64,000 nucleotides of DNA from Prolixibacter bellariivorans ATCC BAA-1284 (GTDB taxonomy: Bacteria > Bacteroidota > Bacteroidia > Bacteroidales > Prolixibacteraceae): the NCBI RefSeq assembly GCF_000621705.1, contig NZ_JHXO01000005.1, forward strand, positions 248,001 through 312,000, read 5' to 3'. Both the position numbers and the translations under genes were made by a program. Shown piece after piece: positions 1 to 9,560 of the stretch (position 1 is the stretch's first letter; each line of letters starts with the position of its first letter). Under the pieces are notes generated by a model. It had not been told where the DNA came from. It saw only the letters and a program-made list of their open reading frames with translations, and did no database searches.

Positions 1-876
1 TAGTGGATGCAGGGTTTGGAAGGTAAAAAGGCCTTCTTCGTTCTGGAACTGACCGTTTTTTTCGGCCCATATTTTTTTATGAGCCTCCGGAAAATCTTCC
101 CGGAAGGTCTTGCGTGAACTTCCGTCATTAATAAACGACCAGGTCCTTGTTGGGTCGGGATGGAGGAGGTAATAGCCCGAACGATTTACGAGCAGTGAAT
201 TTCCCTGACGGCTTCCGTCTCCTTCCAGGTATTTTCGCAAGGCATAGCCGGCATTCAGATTGAGAACCAATATGCCTTTCACCGAACCGTCTTTGTCAGG
301 AATGGGCGTTGCAATACGGATGATGGGCTTCAGCGGAAGTTCAATTTTGCCGTTTTCTTCATTCATATCGAGTGGAGAAAGATAAACTTCGTATGGTTTG
401 AGATGAATGGTATGGATAAAAAATTCCTGATCGGCTTTACTCTGTAAGGCATCTTCCTTCACCAGATAAGGTTTTCCGTCTTTATTCATTTTCATCCGCA
501 GACGTTCCATCCCGTTTCTGTCGATATACCGAATCTGGTCGTAGAAAGACTTTTGTATCATCAGGTTACTGAACTCATGCGAAAGTGCCGTTTTATCCTG
601 AATATTTGGCTTGTTGACATACTCACTCATGTGCTCTTCGTGCGAAAGGAACATGATATCGGTAACCACGAAAGCGATATCGTCAAGCAAACTCCGGTAT
701 TGAACGGCAATCTTATTCTTTTCCTGCAATTCAATATTGCTGGTGAATTCGTCGATACGAATGCGCAGATACGGAAGGAAAAACAGGGCCGCGAAACCAC
801 CGAAAAGCAGCGCATAGGTGAAAAAGTACCGGTAAAAGATGCTTCGTTGGTCGTTATTTCCGGATGTATTATTCAT
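1..876 (-). CDS. Membrane sensor protein, Cache-like extracellular domain (partial, C-terminus outside window)
   Basis: The minus-strand frame is open from an ATG at 874-876 to the first base of the window, 292 codons with no stop, so the C-terminal half lies to the left. The start reads MNNTSGNNDQRSIFYRYFF, followed by one hydrophobic segment at about residues 13-32 and then a long extracytoplasmic part. That part has a helical N-terminal stretch (YVNKPNIQDK), a YIDRNGMERLR segment and an IATPIPDKDGSVKGILVLN segment, which is the layout of double-Cache sensor domains in histidine kinases, GGDEF proteins and chemoreceptors. The output domain is not visible, so kinase versus cyclase cannot be decided. 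It lies 45 bp beyond the 3' end of recG on the same strand. Confidence 0.7.
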   Translation of the reverse strand, partial: MNNTSGNNDQRSIFYRYFFTYALLFGGFAALFFLPYLRIRIDEFTSNIELQEKNKIAVQYRSLLDDIAFVVTDIMFLSHEEHMSEYVNKPNIQDKTALSHEFSNLMIQKSFYDQIRYIDRNGMERLRMKMNKDGKPYLVKEDALQSKADQEFFIHTIHLKPYEVYLSPLDMNEENGKIELPLKPIIRIATPIPDKDGSVKGILVLNLNAGYALRKYLEGDGSRQGNSLLVNRSGYYLLHPDPTRTWSFINDGSSRKTFREDFPEAHKKIWAEKNGQFQNEEGLFTFQTLHPL

Positions 877-921
877 TAGTAAAAAAGCAAAATCAGGTTA
901 AGTTCAAGTTCCAAGTTGTCG

Positions 922-3030
922 TCAACTTATCGAGCTCCAATTTAAATGGTTTTTTCGTAAAGCAATCAATTGTTTACGAAGCAAATTGTTTTCAGGCTTC
1001 GCCAACGCCGGGTCCTCGGTCAGAATATCAGTTGCAATATCACGGGCGTATTGTAAAATCTGACCGTCTTTAGCCAGGTTGGCAATCTTCATGTCGAAGG
1101 CCATACCCGATTGTTGTGTGCCTTCGATATCACCAGGCCCACGAAGTTTCATATCCGCTTCGGCAATTTCGAAACCGTCGTTTGTTGCCACCATGGTTTC
1201 AATGCGTTTCCTGCTTTCGGCGCCTAACTTGTATTTCGACATCAGGATACAAAACGACTGCTCGGCACCGCGTCCCACACGACCGCGTAACTGGTGCAGT
1301 TGTGACAGGCCAAAACGTTCAGTACTTTCGATGATCATCACAGAAGCATTGGGAACATCTACACCAACTTCAATCACGGTGGTAGCTACCATGATGTTGG
1401 TTTCTCCGTTCTTGAAACGCATCATCTCGGCATCTTTGTCTTTCGGACGCATTTTCCCATGCACCATACTCACATGATACTTGGGCTCGGGAAAAGCTGT
1501 TTTGATGTGTTTGTATCCTTCTTCAAGATTTTTGAAGTCCATTTTTTCCGATTCGGAAATGAGTGGGTAAACCATATAAATCTGGCGGCCAATCTCAATC
1601 TCCTTCCGCATAAAATCATACACTTTTTTGCGGTTATTCTCGAAATAGTGCATGGTTTTAATGGGCTTTCGTCCCGGTGGCAGTTCGTCGATGACGGAGA
1701 CATCCAAATCACCGTAAACGGTCATGGCCAGCGTACGCGGAATAGGAGTTGCTGTCATCACCAGCACATGAGGCGGGACATAGTTCTTTCGCCATAAACG
1801 GGCACGCTGAGCCACGCCAAACCGGTGTTGCTCGTCGACGATGACCATCCCGAGATTTTTGAACTTTACTTTTTCTTCCAGTAGGGCATGGGTTCCAATC
1901 AGAATATGAAGTTCGCCGTTTTCCAGCTGTTCATGGATTTCTTTTCGTTCCGATTTCTTCGTAGAGCCGGTGAGCAAACGGACATTTACCGACATATTGC
2001 CCAGAAATTTCTTAATGGAGTCGTAGTGCTGGTTGGCCAGAATTTCCGTCGGCGCCATCATGCTTGACTGGAAACCGTTGTCGAGCGCCATGAGCATGGT
2101 CATCAGCCCAACCATCGTTTTTCCACTTCCTACATCTCCCTGGAGCAGACGGTTCATCTGTTTGCCCGAACCCACATCTTTCCTTATTTCTTTAATCACC
2201 CGCTTTTGTGCTCCCGTGAGCTCGAACGGCAGATGGTTGTGAAAAAATTCATTGAAGTAATCGCCGATAATGGTGAAGGGGTGCCCCCTGAATTTCGTTT
2301 GGCGGTCGGCTTTCAGGTGAAGAATTTTCAACTGAATGTAAAACAGTTCTTCAAATTTAAGACGGTATTCCGCTTTGCGTAACGCATTGGGATTTTGCGG
2401 AAAATGAATGTTTCCGATGGCCTCGGGTAACGACAAGAGGTGATACTTTTCGACCAGCCAGGCCGGCAAAGTTTCTTTGAGTTTTCCTTTGGCTAACGGA
2501 AAAAGATTTTGCTGAAGTTTTAGAATCGCTTTCGAGTTTAGAAAACCCTTCTTCAGTTTCTCCGTCGTATTATAAAATGCCTGAATGTAACCCTGTACCT
2601 GCTTTCCTTGTTGATTGTCGGCTTCTTCCAATTCCGGGTGGACAATGTTGTACTGGCCGTTGAATTCGGTTGGTTTCCCGAAAACAACGTACTGCTTGGT
2701 TGTATTTAGCGTTGAACGGACATATTTGATTCCTTTGAACCAAACCAGTTCGAGTATTCCGGTGCCATCGGTGAAAAAGGCGACCAGACGCTGACTGCGT
2801 CCTTCACCAACGACTTCGGTGCCGGTAATTCGTCCTTTTACCTGGATGTAGGGCAATTTCGAATCAATTTCCTTGATGTTGTAAAACCGGGTCCGGTCGA
2901 CATATTTGAATGGGAAGTAGTAAAGCAGATCCCGGAAAGTGAAAATTTTCAGTTCACTGTTTAGCAAACTGGCTCGCCTGGGGCCTACTCCCGGCAGGAA
3001 TTTGATATCTTGGTCAAGAAATTCAGGCAT
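922..3030 (-). CDS. recG: ATP-dependent DNA helicase RecG
   Basis: RecG is a superfamily 2 translocase that remodels stalled replication forks and branch-migrates Holliday junctions. The 702-residue product has the family length. The N-terminal part carries the OB-fold wedge domain that binds branched DNA. The helicase core shows Walker A GDVGSGKT near residue 300, the DEQH box (VDEQHRFGVAQR), motif III TATPIPRTLAMTVYGDLD, and the C-terminal motifs VATTVIEVGVDVPNA and QLHQLRGRVGRG. The start ATG at 3028-3030 gives MPEFLDQDIKFLPGVG, which matches the usual RecG beginning. The divergent neighbour starts about 100 bp away. Nothing is truncated. Confidence 0.97.
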   Translation of the reverse strand: MPEFLDQDIKFLPGVGPRRASLLNSELKIFTFRDLLYYFPFKYVDRTRFYNIKEIDSKLPYIQVKGRITGTEVVGEGRSQRLVAFFTDGTGILELVWFKGIKYVRSTLNTTKQYVVFGKPTEFNGQYNIVHPELEEADNQQGKQVQGYIQAFYNTTEKLKKGFLNSKAILKLQQNLFPLAKGKLKETLPAWLVEKYHLLSLPEAIGNIHFPQNPNALRKAEYRLKFEELFYIQLKILHLKADRQTKFRGHPFTIIGDYFNEFFHNHLPFELTGAQKRVIKEIRKDVGSGKQMNRLLQGDVGSGKTMVGLMTMLMALDNGFQSSMMAPTEILANQHYDSIKKFLGNMSVNVRLLTGSTKKSERKEIHEQLENGELHILIGTHALLEEKVKFKNLGMVIVDEQHRFGVAQRARLWRKNYVPPHVLVMTATPIPRTLAMTVYGDLDVSVIDELPPGRKPIKTMHYFENNRKKVYDFMRKEIEIGRQIYMVYPLISESEKMDFKNLEEGYKHIKTAFPEPKYHVSMVHGKMRPKDKDAEMMRFKNGETNIMVATTVIEVGVDVPNASVMIIESTERFGLSQLHQLRGRVGRGAEQSFCILMSKYKLGAESRKRIETMVATNDGFEIAEADMKLRGPGDIEGTQQSGMAFDMKIANLAKDGQILQYARDIATDILTEDPALAKPENNLLRKQLIALRKNHLNWSSIS

Positions 3031-3130
3031 GAAGCAAATATAACAATAAAATATACTTACTTCCTGCGTGCAGAATGGAGGAAAAACCTGACTTTTGCGA
3101 AAAAGAAATGCATCTTTTCAATTTCCGTTT

Positions 3131-3892
3131 ATGTCCCTATTTCAGCTGAAACGTCATATTGCTTATTGGTTAACAGCCCGGCACCGGTATGGTCATGGTA
3201 TACATTCTCCTTATCTTTTTGGATTGCTGACAAACGTGGTTGAAAATCAGGGAAGTTACTATGCTTATGAAACGATAGACAAAGCGTGGGCATCGTTGAT
3301 GCGTTCCAACGTGCAGGTTCCCGGAAGTGCTTCGGAGTATGAGGATATATCGGAAAAACTGAAGCTGCTGGTCCGGAGATATGATTTACTGCCGAAATAC
3401 GGGAAAATGTTGTTTCGGCTGGTCAACGAATTTCAACCGAAAACCGTCATTTGTGCAGGGCCGGTTTCCGGAATGAGTTTGTTGTATCTGGCAAAAGCTG
3501 ATAGCCGGATTCCTGTTTTTCATTACGACGGAAAACCCGAACTTCTTCCGGTGACGAACTATTTGTTGGAGAAATCGAAGGTTGCGAATGTATCAGTTTA
3601 TCAGGATTTGCCGGATTTTTCAGCAGCCGAGTTAGACAATTCTTTCGTGCTCATTAGTTATCCCGAAGCTCCGGAACGTTGCCGTGAATTGATTCAAGAT
3701 ATCATCCGAAATCAAGGGAAAAAGCCTAAGGCCATTGTCGTGAACGGAATCCATCATAGTTCGCAAATGGAAACTATCTGGAAAGAATTGACAGAACAGG
3801 AATCAGTGCGTGTTTCACTTGATTTTTTTACCTTAGGTTTGGCTATCTGCCTGACGGATTTGCAGAAAGAAAATTTTGTGATAAGATATTAA
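3131..3892 (+). CDS. SAM-dependent methyltransferase-like protein of Bacteroidota
   Basis: The 253-residue protein starts with MSLFQLKRHIAYWLTARH and has an HGIHSPYLFGLL motif near residue 25. This HGxHSP motif is typical of a Bacteroidota family usually annotated as class I SAM-dependent methyltransferase. A Rossmann-like stretch follows (KTVICAGPVSGMSLLYLA, about residues 103-120), but the usual acidic loop is weak, so catalytic activity is uncertain. An upstream TTG at 3095 would add 12 residues; the ATG at 3131 is preferred because the conserved part begins there. It sits alone between divergent recG and the downstream ABC ATPase gene, which has its own promoter. Confidence 0.6.
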   Translation: MSLFQLKRHIAYWLTARHRYGHGIHSPYLFGLLTNVVENQGSYYAYETIDKAWASLMRSNVQVPGSASEYEDISEKLKLLVRRYDLLPKYGKMLFRLVNEFQPKTVICAGPVSGMSLLYLAKADSRIPVFHYDGKPELLPVTNYLLEKSKVANVSVYQDLPDFSAAELDNSFVLISYPEAPERCRELIQDIIRNQGKKPKAIVVNGIHHSSQMETIWKELTEQESVRVSLDFFTLGLAICLTDLQKENFVIRY

Positions 3893-3899
3893 CAAGGCA

Positions 3900-3931
3900 T
3901 TGGATGAACCGTTGCAATTCCGTTAACTTTG
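3900..3931 (+). promoter_or_regulatory. Bacteroidota-type promoter upstream of the ABC ATPase gene
   Basis: A TTGG at 3900-3903 and a TAACTTTG at 3924-3931, separated by 20 bp, fit the -33 TTTG / -7 TAnnTTTG promoter of Bacteroidota. The ATG at 3956 lies 24 bp downstream. This is a pattern match only. Confidence 0.5.
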
Positions 3932-3955
3932 TATAAAGTTGAAATATTCTGTTAA

Positions 3956-4654
3956 ATGGAAAAAGTCATTCAACTCAACAACGTCATTAAGAACTATTAT
4001 GTAGGCACACAAGTTGTGCACGCCTTGCGTTCGGTTTCTCTTTCGATTGACAAAGGAGATTATGTGACCATTATGGGGGCGTCAGGTTCTGGCAAGTCCA
4101 CATTGATGAACATCATCGGATGCCTTGATACACCGACAGGAGGTTCTTATCACCTGAATAACATTGATGTGGGATCGTTGGATGATGATCGGCTGGCGGA
4201 AATTCGCAACGATGAAATCGGTTTTGTTTTTCAAACCTTTAATTTACTGCCCCGTTATTCGGCTCTCGAGAATGTGATGTTGCCGCTTGTTTATGCCGGT
4301 ATTGGCCGGAAAAAGCGTGAGCAGCAAGCTTTGGACCAACTAATTCAGGTGGGCCTTGAAGATCGGGTAGAACACAAACCGAATGAGTTGTCGGGCGGTC
4401 AGCGGCAACGGGTCGCTGTCGCCAGAGCTCTGGTGAATCATCCTTCCATTTTATTGGCCGATGAACCGACTGGTAATCTCGATTCAAAGATTTCGGAAGA
4501 TATCATGAAACTCTTTGCCGAGATTCATAAACTGGGAAATACCATTATTCTGGTTACTCACGAGGAAGATATTGCTCTGCACGCGCATCGCATTATCAAA
4601 CTCAAGGATGGTGAAGTTGAAGCTGATTACCGTAACAGTAATCCGATTTATTAA
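3956..4654 (+). CDS. ABC transporter ATP-binding protein, LolD/MacB type
   Basis: The 232-residue protein is a complete ATPase subunit of the LolD/MacB/FtsE class, which powers extraction of lipoproteins or export of peptides and macrolides by MacB-like permeases. Walker A is GASGSGKST near residue 41, the Q-loop is [18 protein letters not shown], the signature is [15 protein letters not shown], Walker B is [12 protein letters not shown], and the H-loop is [27 protein letters not shown] is characteristic of this class. No permease gene is adjacent, so the partner must be encoded elsewhere. The next gene follows after 17 bp, suggesting co-transcription. Confidence 0.9.
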   Translation: MEKVIQLNNVIKNYYVGTQVVHALRSVSLSIDKGDYVTIMGASGSGKSTLMNIIGCLDTPTGGSYHLNNIDVGSLDDDRLAEIRNDEIGFVFQTFNLLPRYSALENVMLPLVYAGIGRKKREQQALDQLIQVGLEDRVEHKPNELSGGQRQRVAVARALVNHPSILLADEPTGNLDSKISEDIMKLFAEIHKLGNTIILVTHEEDIALHAHRIIKLKDGEVEADYRNSNPIY

Positions 4655-4671
4655 CGTTAAATCTTTTTCAA

Positions 4672-5217
4672 ATGAGTGTATATACCCGCACCGGAGACGA
4701 CGGAACAACCGGCCTGATAGGTGGCTCACGCGTCCCCAAGTCAGATTCACGTCTGGAGGCCTATGGTACTGTTGACGAATTGAACTCATGGATCGGTTTG
4801 ATTCGTTCGCAGGATATCATGCAGTCTGATAAAGAAGAACTTATTCAGATTCAGAATAAATTATTTGTTATTGGTGCCCGGTTAGCCACCGATACCGACA
4901 GGGTAGACAGCAAAGATCATTTGCCGTGTTGCGAAGAAGATGTGAAACAACTCGAGAATGAGATGGACAAGATTCTGTCTGGGCTTCCGGCGCTTACACA
5001 TTTCATCCTTCCGGGAGGAAATAACCCGGTATCGTACTGCCATCTGGCACGTACGGTTTGTCGCCGCGCCGAACGAAATGTTTATAAATTGTCCCAAAAT
5101 GTCGACATACCACACGAAATAATTAAATATTTGAACCGTTTGTCAGATTACCTGTTTGTCTTATCCCGGAAGGTATCCTATGAGACAGGGGCGGAAGAAA
5201 TCGCCTGGAAAGCGTAA
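4672..5217 (+). CDS. PduO-type cob(I)yrinic acid a,c-diamide adenosyltransferase
   Basis: This enzyme transfers the 5'-deoxyadenosyl group of ATP to cob(I)alamin to make adenosylcobalamin. The 181-residue protein has the N-terminal ATP-binding signature TRTGDDGTTGLIGGSRVPK, the YGTVDELNSWIGLIR segment near residue 32, and the C-terminal RTVCRRAERNVYKLS helix with the conserved Arg residues, all in the order of the PduO/MMAB family. The length is usual for a single-domain member. It starts 17 bp behind the ABC ATPase gene and no other cobalamin gene is near. Confidence 0.93.
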   Translation: MSVYTRTGDDGTTGLIGGSRVPKSDSRLEAYGTVDELNSWIGLIRSQDIMQSDKEELIQIQNKLFVIGARLATDTDRVDSKDHLPCCEEDVKQLENEMDKILSGLPALTHFILPGGNNPVSYCHLARTVCRRAERNVYKLSQNVDIPHEIIKYLNRLSDYLFVLSRKVSYETGAEEIAWKA

Positions 5218-5303
5218 AAAAGATTGAAAATTAGGCATCAACTTTTAAAAAAAAATGCTTATAATCGCAAAAAAAGCGAGGTATAATATAATTAAATAAT
5301 ATT

Positions 5304-5525
5304 ATGTATTGGACATTGGAACTAGCGTCAAAATTGGAGGATGCTCCCTGGCCTGCAAGCAAGGATGAGTTGATCGATTATGGCATCCGATCAGGAGCAC
5401 CCTTAGAAGTCATCGAGAATTTACAGGAGATTGAGGATGAGGGCGAAATATACGAATCCATCGAAGATATTTGGCCGGATTATCCAAGTAAGGATGATTT
5501 CTTCTTCAACGAAGATGAGTATTAA
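5304..5525 (+). CDS. Small acidic DUF2795-like protein
   Basis: A 73-residue acidic protein beginning MYWTLELASKLEDAPWPASKDELIDYG. The segment LASKLEDAPWPASKDELIDYGIRSGAPLEV, read in two halves, resembles the DUF2795 helical fold, and the tail EDEGEIYESIEDIWPDYPSK followed by DDFFFNEDEY is typical of a short conserved Bacteroidota protein. The function is not known. It is preceded by an AT-rich leader and ends 35 bp before the convergent OstA-like gene. Confidence 0.75.
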   Translation: MYWTLELASKLEDAPWPASKDELIDYGIRSGAPLEVIENLQEIEDEGEIYESIEDIWPDYPSKDDFFFNEDEY

Positions 5526-5560
5526 ATAGGTTTTTATTTAGCGACGTGTCCTTAAGGAAA

Positions 5561-7183
5561 TTATTTGGGCGCAGATTCAATTTTGTTTTGTGTCTGCGCT
5601 TTTTCTTTGGGGCGCAACACTTTCTTCTTCTCCTTTTGAAAAACATCGTACCGGTTTTTGGGTCTCTCTTCCGGTCTCCAGTTAAATCCCTGCAACATCG
5701 TTTCACTTGTATTCACGTCATCCAACGGAAGCATTTTGGCGTCGGGGCGGGTAATGAAGGTAATGTTGTTAATGTGGCCGTCGGTCAGGTAAATGTTGAT
5801 ATTGCTGCTCTCTACCCGGTTTAGCCCGATGTAGCTGTTTTTATCTTTGGCAAAATATATCGAACGGCCGTTGCCATTCACTTCTACTTTATACAGGTTA
5901 TTGTCACGGATATAACCGAGCATGTCTTTTCCGCTGATTTGGTTGAACTTCGCTGAATCTTCTTCCGAAATAATGAAGGCATTATTCTCCATATTCACGA
6001 TGTCCGGTGATTTTTCGTGTGTGGTCATTTTTACCACGTCAGCAGTCATCTGATTGTTCTGTGACCACAATATCGGGTCGTGATACATTTCGATGGTCGA
6101 ATCATTCATTTGATAAGCCAGCGAATCGCACTTTCCCTGTATGTCGGAACGGAAAAAGCGAACACCATAATAGGCGAGGAATATCTTCTGGTCTTTTTTT
6201 GTTAATGATGTATCCGGAATGGAACGCAACGTGTCGGCATGCATGAATAACGTATCCTTTGGGGAATATTGCATAAACAACGCCGAATCGGTGACCATTG
6301 CTTTATCACTGATTTCGTTGTATATCGCATGTTTCCCGGTAATAACCGTATGATTTTTTAGGTCGGTCAGTTTTACCTTGTGAAAAGCTTTCCCATCGCC
6401 GGTATTCTTGTTGTAGTACAATGTGTCGCCTTCCAGAATCTGGTCATTGCGTTCGAGGCGTGAATCTTTATATAATTCGGAGATATTGGTCTGGGTATCG
6501 TACCATCCGCTTTTCGAGAAGAGTTGACCTTTTTCTTTGGTTCCCACGATGGTAGTAGGGCCAACAATGCGAACACGTTTTATTTTGCTCAAATACTCGA
6601 GTGTATCGGCATGCATCACAAAATCCTTGTTGGTTACTTTCACCGAGTCTTTGAAGAAGAGAAGATCCCGATCAGCGTAATAGCGTCCAATCCAGCTGGT
6701 CAGCACGTTGGCTGTATCCACAATTTTTCCTCCGTGGTTGTAATACCCGATATTGGTATTCATGTTAAAATCAAGTGAATCGGTGGTCAGCGTAACATTT
6801 TTGTTGATGAGTTTAACATCCCGGCGAACCCTGGCCATCCGGGTGTCGCCATTGTAATTCAGGTACTGTCCGTAAAGGTGGAGTGTGTCTCCCTGGATGA
6901 TGTGAACATGGCCAAAGGCATCGACCATATTTTTGCTGTTGTATGAGTATGCGCTGTCGCAGGTCATGACAATGCCCTGGTGGTGCAGCCTCACATGACC
7001 AATCAATCGTTGCGCATCAGCAACGATTTTCTCATTATACATTAAACTATCGGCATGATCCAGTTCAATTCTTCTCTTTTTCTTCTGCGGCTGTGGTTGA
7101 GGTGTATACGATTGCAGTGAAAACAGGGCAATAACTGTTATCAAAAAAAGAAAGGCATTTCGATATGTTGCCAATAGCTTCAT
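5561..7183 (-). CDS. OstA-like (LptA-related) periplasmic protein
   Basis: The 540-residue protein has an N-terminal signal peptide (MKLLATYRNAFLFLITVIALF). An OstA/LptA-type beta-jellyroll follows, seen in repeats such as NEKIVADAQRLIGHVRLHHQG, MTCDSAYSYN and VDAFGHVHIIQGDTLHLYG. Bacteroidota members of this family are much longer than LptA and are thought to work in lipopolysaccharide transport or outer-membrane assembly. The C-terminus is basic and low in complexity (KEKKKVLRPKEKAQTQNKIE). It is the last gene of the minus-strand block that starts with the PpiC protein at 12352. Confidence 0.85.
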   Translation of the reverse strand: MKLLATYRNAFLFLITVIALFSLQSYTPQPQPQKKKRRIELDHADSLMYNEKIVADAQRLIGHVRLHHQGIVMTCDSAYSYNSKNMVDAFGHVHIIQGDTLHLYGQYLNYNGDTRMARVRRDVKLINKNVTLTTDSLDFNMNTNIGYYNHGGKIVDTANVLTSWIGRYYADRDLLFFKDSVKVTNKDFVMHADTLEYLSKIKRVRIVGPTTIVGTKEKGQLFSKSGWYDTQTNISELYKDSRLERNDQILEGDTLYYNKNTGDGKAFHKVKLTDLKNHTVITGKHAIYNEISDKAMVTDSALFMQYSPKDTLFMHADTLRSIPDTSLTKKDQKIFLAYYGVRFFRSDIQGKCDSLAYQMNDSTIEMYHDPILWSQNNQMTADVVKMTTHEKSPDIVNMENNAFIISEEDSAKFNQISGKDMLGYIRDNNLYKVEVNGNGRSIYFAKDKNSYIGLNRVESSNINIYLTDGHINNITFITRPDAKMLPLDDVNTSETMLQGFNWRPEERPKNRYDVFQKEKKKVLRPKEKAQTQNKIESAPK

Positions 7184-7214
7184 TATTGATTTTTCAAATT
7201 AATGGTAGAAGTGA

Positions 7215-8180
7215 CTATTTCATAAGTTGGGCGATGATGTCATCGACTCCGATTCCTTCCGCTTCCGCCTTGTAGTTCTTGATAATCCGGTGGCGTAAGA
7301 TGGCTGTTGCTACAGCTTTTACATCTTCGATATCGGGCGAATACTTGCCATGCAACGCGGCATGTGTTTTCGCGCCCAGAACCAGAAACTGAGATGCTCT
7401 CGGACCAGCTCCCCACTTGAGGTATTCGTTGGTTATATCCGGAGCGTGCTCTGTCCCCGGACGGGTTTTTGCTGCCAGTGTAACGGCATACCTCAGCACG
7501 TTGTCGTTAATCGGAACACGTTTTATCAATTCCTGAAAATGCAAAATCTCTTCGGCTGAAATAATATTTTTTGCCTCGTTATAATAGTCGGAAGTGGTGT
7601 TCCTCACGATAGTCATTTCATCTTCATGAGCAGGATAGTCCAGCCAGATGGAAAACATAAAACGATCGAGCTGCGCTTCGGGCAGGGGATAGGTTCCTTC
7701 CTGCTCAATCGGGTTTTGTGTGGCCAATACGAAAAACGGCTCATCCAGTTTATAGCTAGTGCCAGCCGAAGTTATCGCCTTTTCCTGCATGGCCTCGAGC
7801 AACGCTGCCTGCGTTTTGGGCGGTGTCCGGTTGATTTCGTCGGCAAGAATGATGTTAGCGAACAACGGGCCTTTCACAAACTTGAATGCCCGGTCTTTGT
7901 CCAAAATTTCCGTACCAATAATATCGGACGGCATCAGATCTGGAGTAAACTGAATGCGCTTGTAGTGGAGACCGAGAACCTGGGCAATGGTGTTCACCAG
8001 GAGTGTTTTGGCTAACCCCGGAACTCCAATCAGCAGACAATGTCCTTTACTGAAAATGGAAATCAGGACTTGTTTGATGATTTCGTCCTGACCATAGATA
8101 ACCTTTTGTATTTCGCGAAGAAGCTCGCCGTGCTTTACACGTAAAGCGTCGACGGCTTCTGTATCATTCTTAAACATCAT
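7215..8180 (-). CDS. MoxR family AAA ATPase
   Basis: A 321-residue AAA+ ATPase of the MoxR class, which acts as a chaperone-like ATPase often linked to metal or cofactor insertion and to VWA-domain proteins. Walker A is GVPGLAKTLLVNTIA near residue 57, Walker B with sensor is ILADEINRTPPKTQAALLEAMQE, and the sensor 1 region is FFVLATQNPIEQEGTYPLPEAQLDRF. The C-terminal lid domain is complete (KWGAGPRASQFLVLGAKTHA). No VWA-domain partner is adjacent; it lies between the OstA-like and SurA-like genes with short spacers, probably in one operon. Confidence 0.93.
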   Translation of the reverse strand: MMFKNDTEAVDALRVKHGELLREIQKVIYGQDEIIKQVLISIFSKGHCLLIGVPGLAKTLLVNTIAQVLGLHYKRIQFTPDLMPSDIIGTEILDKDRAFKFVKGPLFANIILADEINRTPPKTQAALLEAMQEKAITSAGTSYKLDEPFFVLATQNPIEQEGTYPLPEAQLDRFMFSIWLDYPAHEDEMTIVRNTTSDYYNEAKNIISAEEILHFQELIKRVPINDNVLRYAVTLAAKTRPGTEHAPDITNEYLKWGAGPRASQFLVLGAKTHAALHGKYSPDIEDVKAVATAILRHRIIKNYKAEAEGIGVDDIIAQLMK

Positions 8181-8191
8181 GTTCCAGGTGA

Positions 8192-9547
8192 TTATTTAAC
8201 CCAGTTCTTGAACTTGAAGTTACAATTAACATACGAATCGTCAATGCGGACATATGTTTTTGCCACCCGGTCAGCAATCCAGTCCTCGTATACCTTTTCT
8301 TTTTTCTTTTGTAGGCACATATCACTTAGCGTCTGGTAGTCTTCTGCCAGGTTAGCTTTGTGCGGTTCCGTTTTATCAAGCAGTTTGACAATCGTATATA
8401 CCTGACGCTGACGTTTTGGGTCGAGCATGAGGAACGGATCGGAGATTTCACCGATTTTCATCTTGGTAATCACCTTACTTACTGCCGGATCTAATTGGCT
8501 GGCTTCGAACTTGGAAGAACCGGTTTGCGGATTAATTACCAATCCTTTGTTGTTCCGGGTATCTTTGTCGAATGAGTAGAGATAAGCAGCTTTTTCCCAT
8601 GAAATACTGTCGCGACGAATGTAATCGGCAATACTGTCGATGTGCTGTTTGGCATGCTCCAGCTCTTCCGGTTCCACTTTGGGTTTGATAATGATATGGC
8701 GAACATTCACTTTTTCACCTTTCCGGTCGATGAGCTGAATGATGTGGTAACCCATTTCACTCTTCACTACTTTCGATACTTTTCCCGGTTTCAGGTTGAA
8801 AGCTACGGCTGCGAATGCCGGATCGAGCTGACCACGTCCCAGGTAACCCAATTCTCCACCGTTTCGTGCTGAAGGACCTTCGGAATACAGAACAGCCAGT
8901 GTGGCAAAATTTTCTCCGTTTTCAACTCTCTTTTTCAAATCACGAAGCTGCGTTTTAACCCGAAGATCTTCTTTCTCACTAATCTTGGGAAGTACCGTAA
9001 TTTCGGCGTATTCCAACTGTTCTTTCACCATCGGGATTTCATCCGGCTTCATATTTTTATAAAAACGGCGAACTTCTGATGGTGTAACGGTCACATCTTC
9101 GGTGATTTTAGAATGCATCTGCTGCGTCATCAGCTGTTCACGGATGGCATCCTCCATGTCGGCTTTGATTTGGATGATGGGTTTGTGGAAATATTCTTCC
9201 ACTTCTTTTTCCGATCCAATGTGTTCGATGAAATATTGCATACGGCGGTCCATCTCCTGGTTGATCTGGTTGTCCGTTACTGTAATAGTCGTGTCGAGTT
9301 CAGCTTCCGCCAGCAACAGTTTTTGTTCGAGTAAATTCTCCAGAATCTCGCATTTCATGTCCCCGGTTGAAGTGGCACCCTGTGCCTGCATCTGAAGATA
9401 CTGTGTTTCGATGTCAGATTTCAGAATAACATTTCCTCCAACCACAGCAACTATCTGGTCAATGACTTTGTCCTGGCCAAACGTTTGAGCCGAAGCTGCG
9501 AACAAAAACAGAACAGGCAGTAAAATTTTTAATGTATGTTTCAGCAT
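8192..9547 (-). CDS. SurA-like periplasmic peptidyl-prolyl isomerase/chaperone
   Basis: The 451-residue protein has a signal peptide (MLKHTLKILLPVLFLFAASAQTFG) and a SurA N-terminal chaperone domain (DKVIDQIVAVVGGNVILKSDIE). A parvulin domain follows at about residues 175-275, with YSEGPSARNGGELGYLGRGQ and KSEMGYHIIQLIDRKG. A second, degenerate parvulin-like segment covers about residues 285-390. It should help fold outer-membrane proteins. It is the third of three clustered PpiC/SurA-type genes and lies 11 bp before the MoxR gene. Confidence 0.92.
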   Translation of the reverse strand: MLKHTLKILLPVLFLFAASAQTFGQDKVIDQIVAVVGGNVILKSDIETQYLQMQAQGATSTGDMKCEILENLLEQKLLLAEAELDTTITVTDNQINQEMDRRMQYFIEHIGSEKEVEEYFHKPIIQIKADMEDAIREQLMTQQMHSKITEDVTVTPSEVRRFYKNMKPDEIPMVKEQLEYAEITVLPKISEKEDLRVKTQLRDLKKRVENGENFATLAVLYSEGPSARNGGELGYLGRGQLDPAFAAVAFNLKPGKVSKVVKSEMGYHIIQLIDRKGEKVNVRHIIIKPKVEPEELEHAKQHIDSIADYIRRDSISWEKAAYLYSFDKDTRNNKGLVINPQTGSSKFEASQLDPAVSKVITKMKIGEISDPFLMLDPKRQRQVYTIVKLLDKTEPHKANLAEDYQTLSDMCLQKKKEKVYEDWIADRVAKTYVRIDDSYVNCNFKFKNWVK

Positions 9548-9560
9548 ATCGTAGTGATTA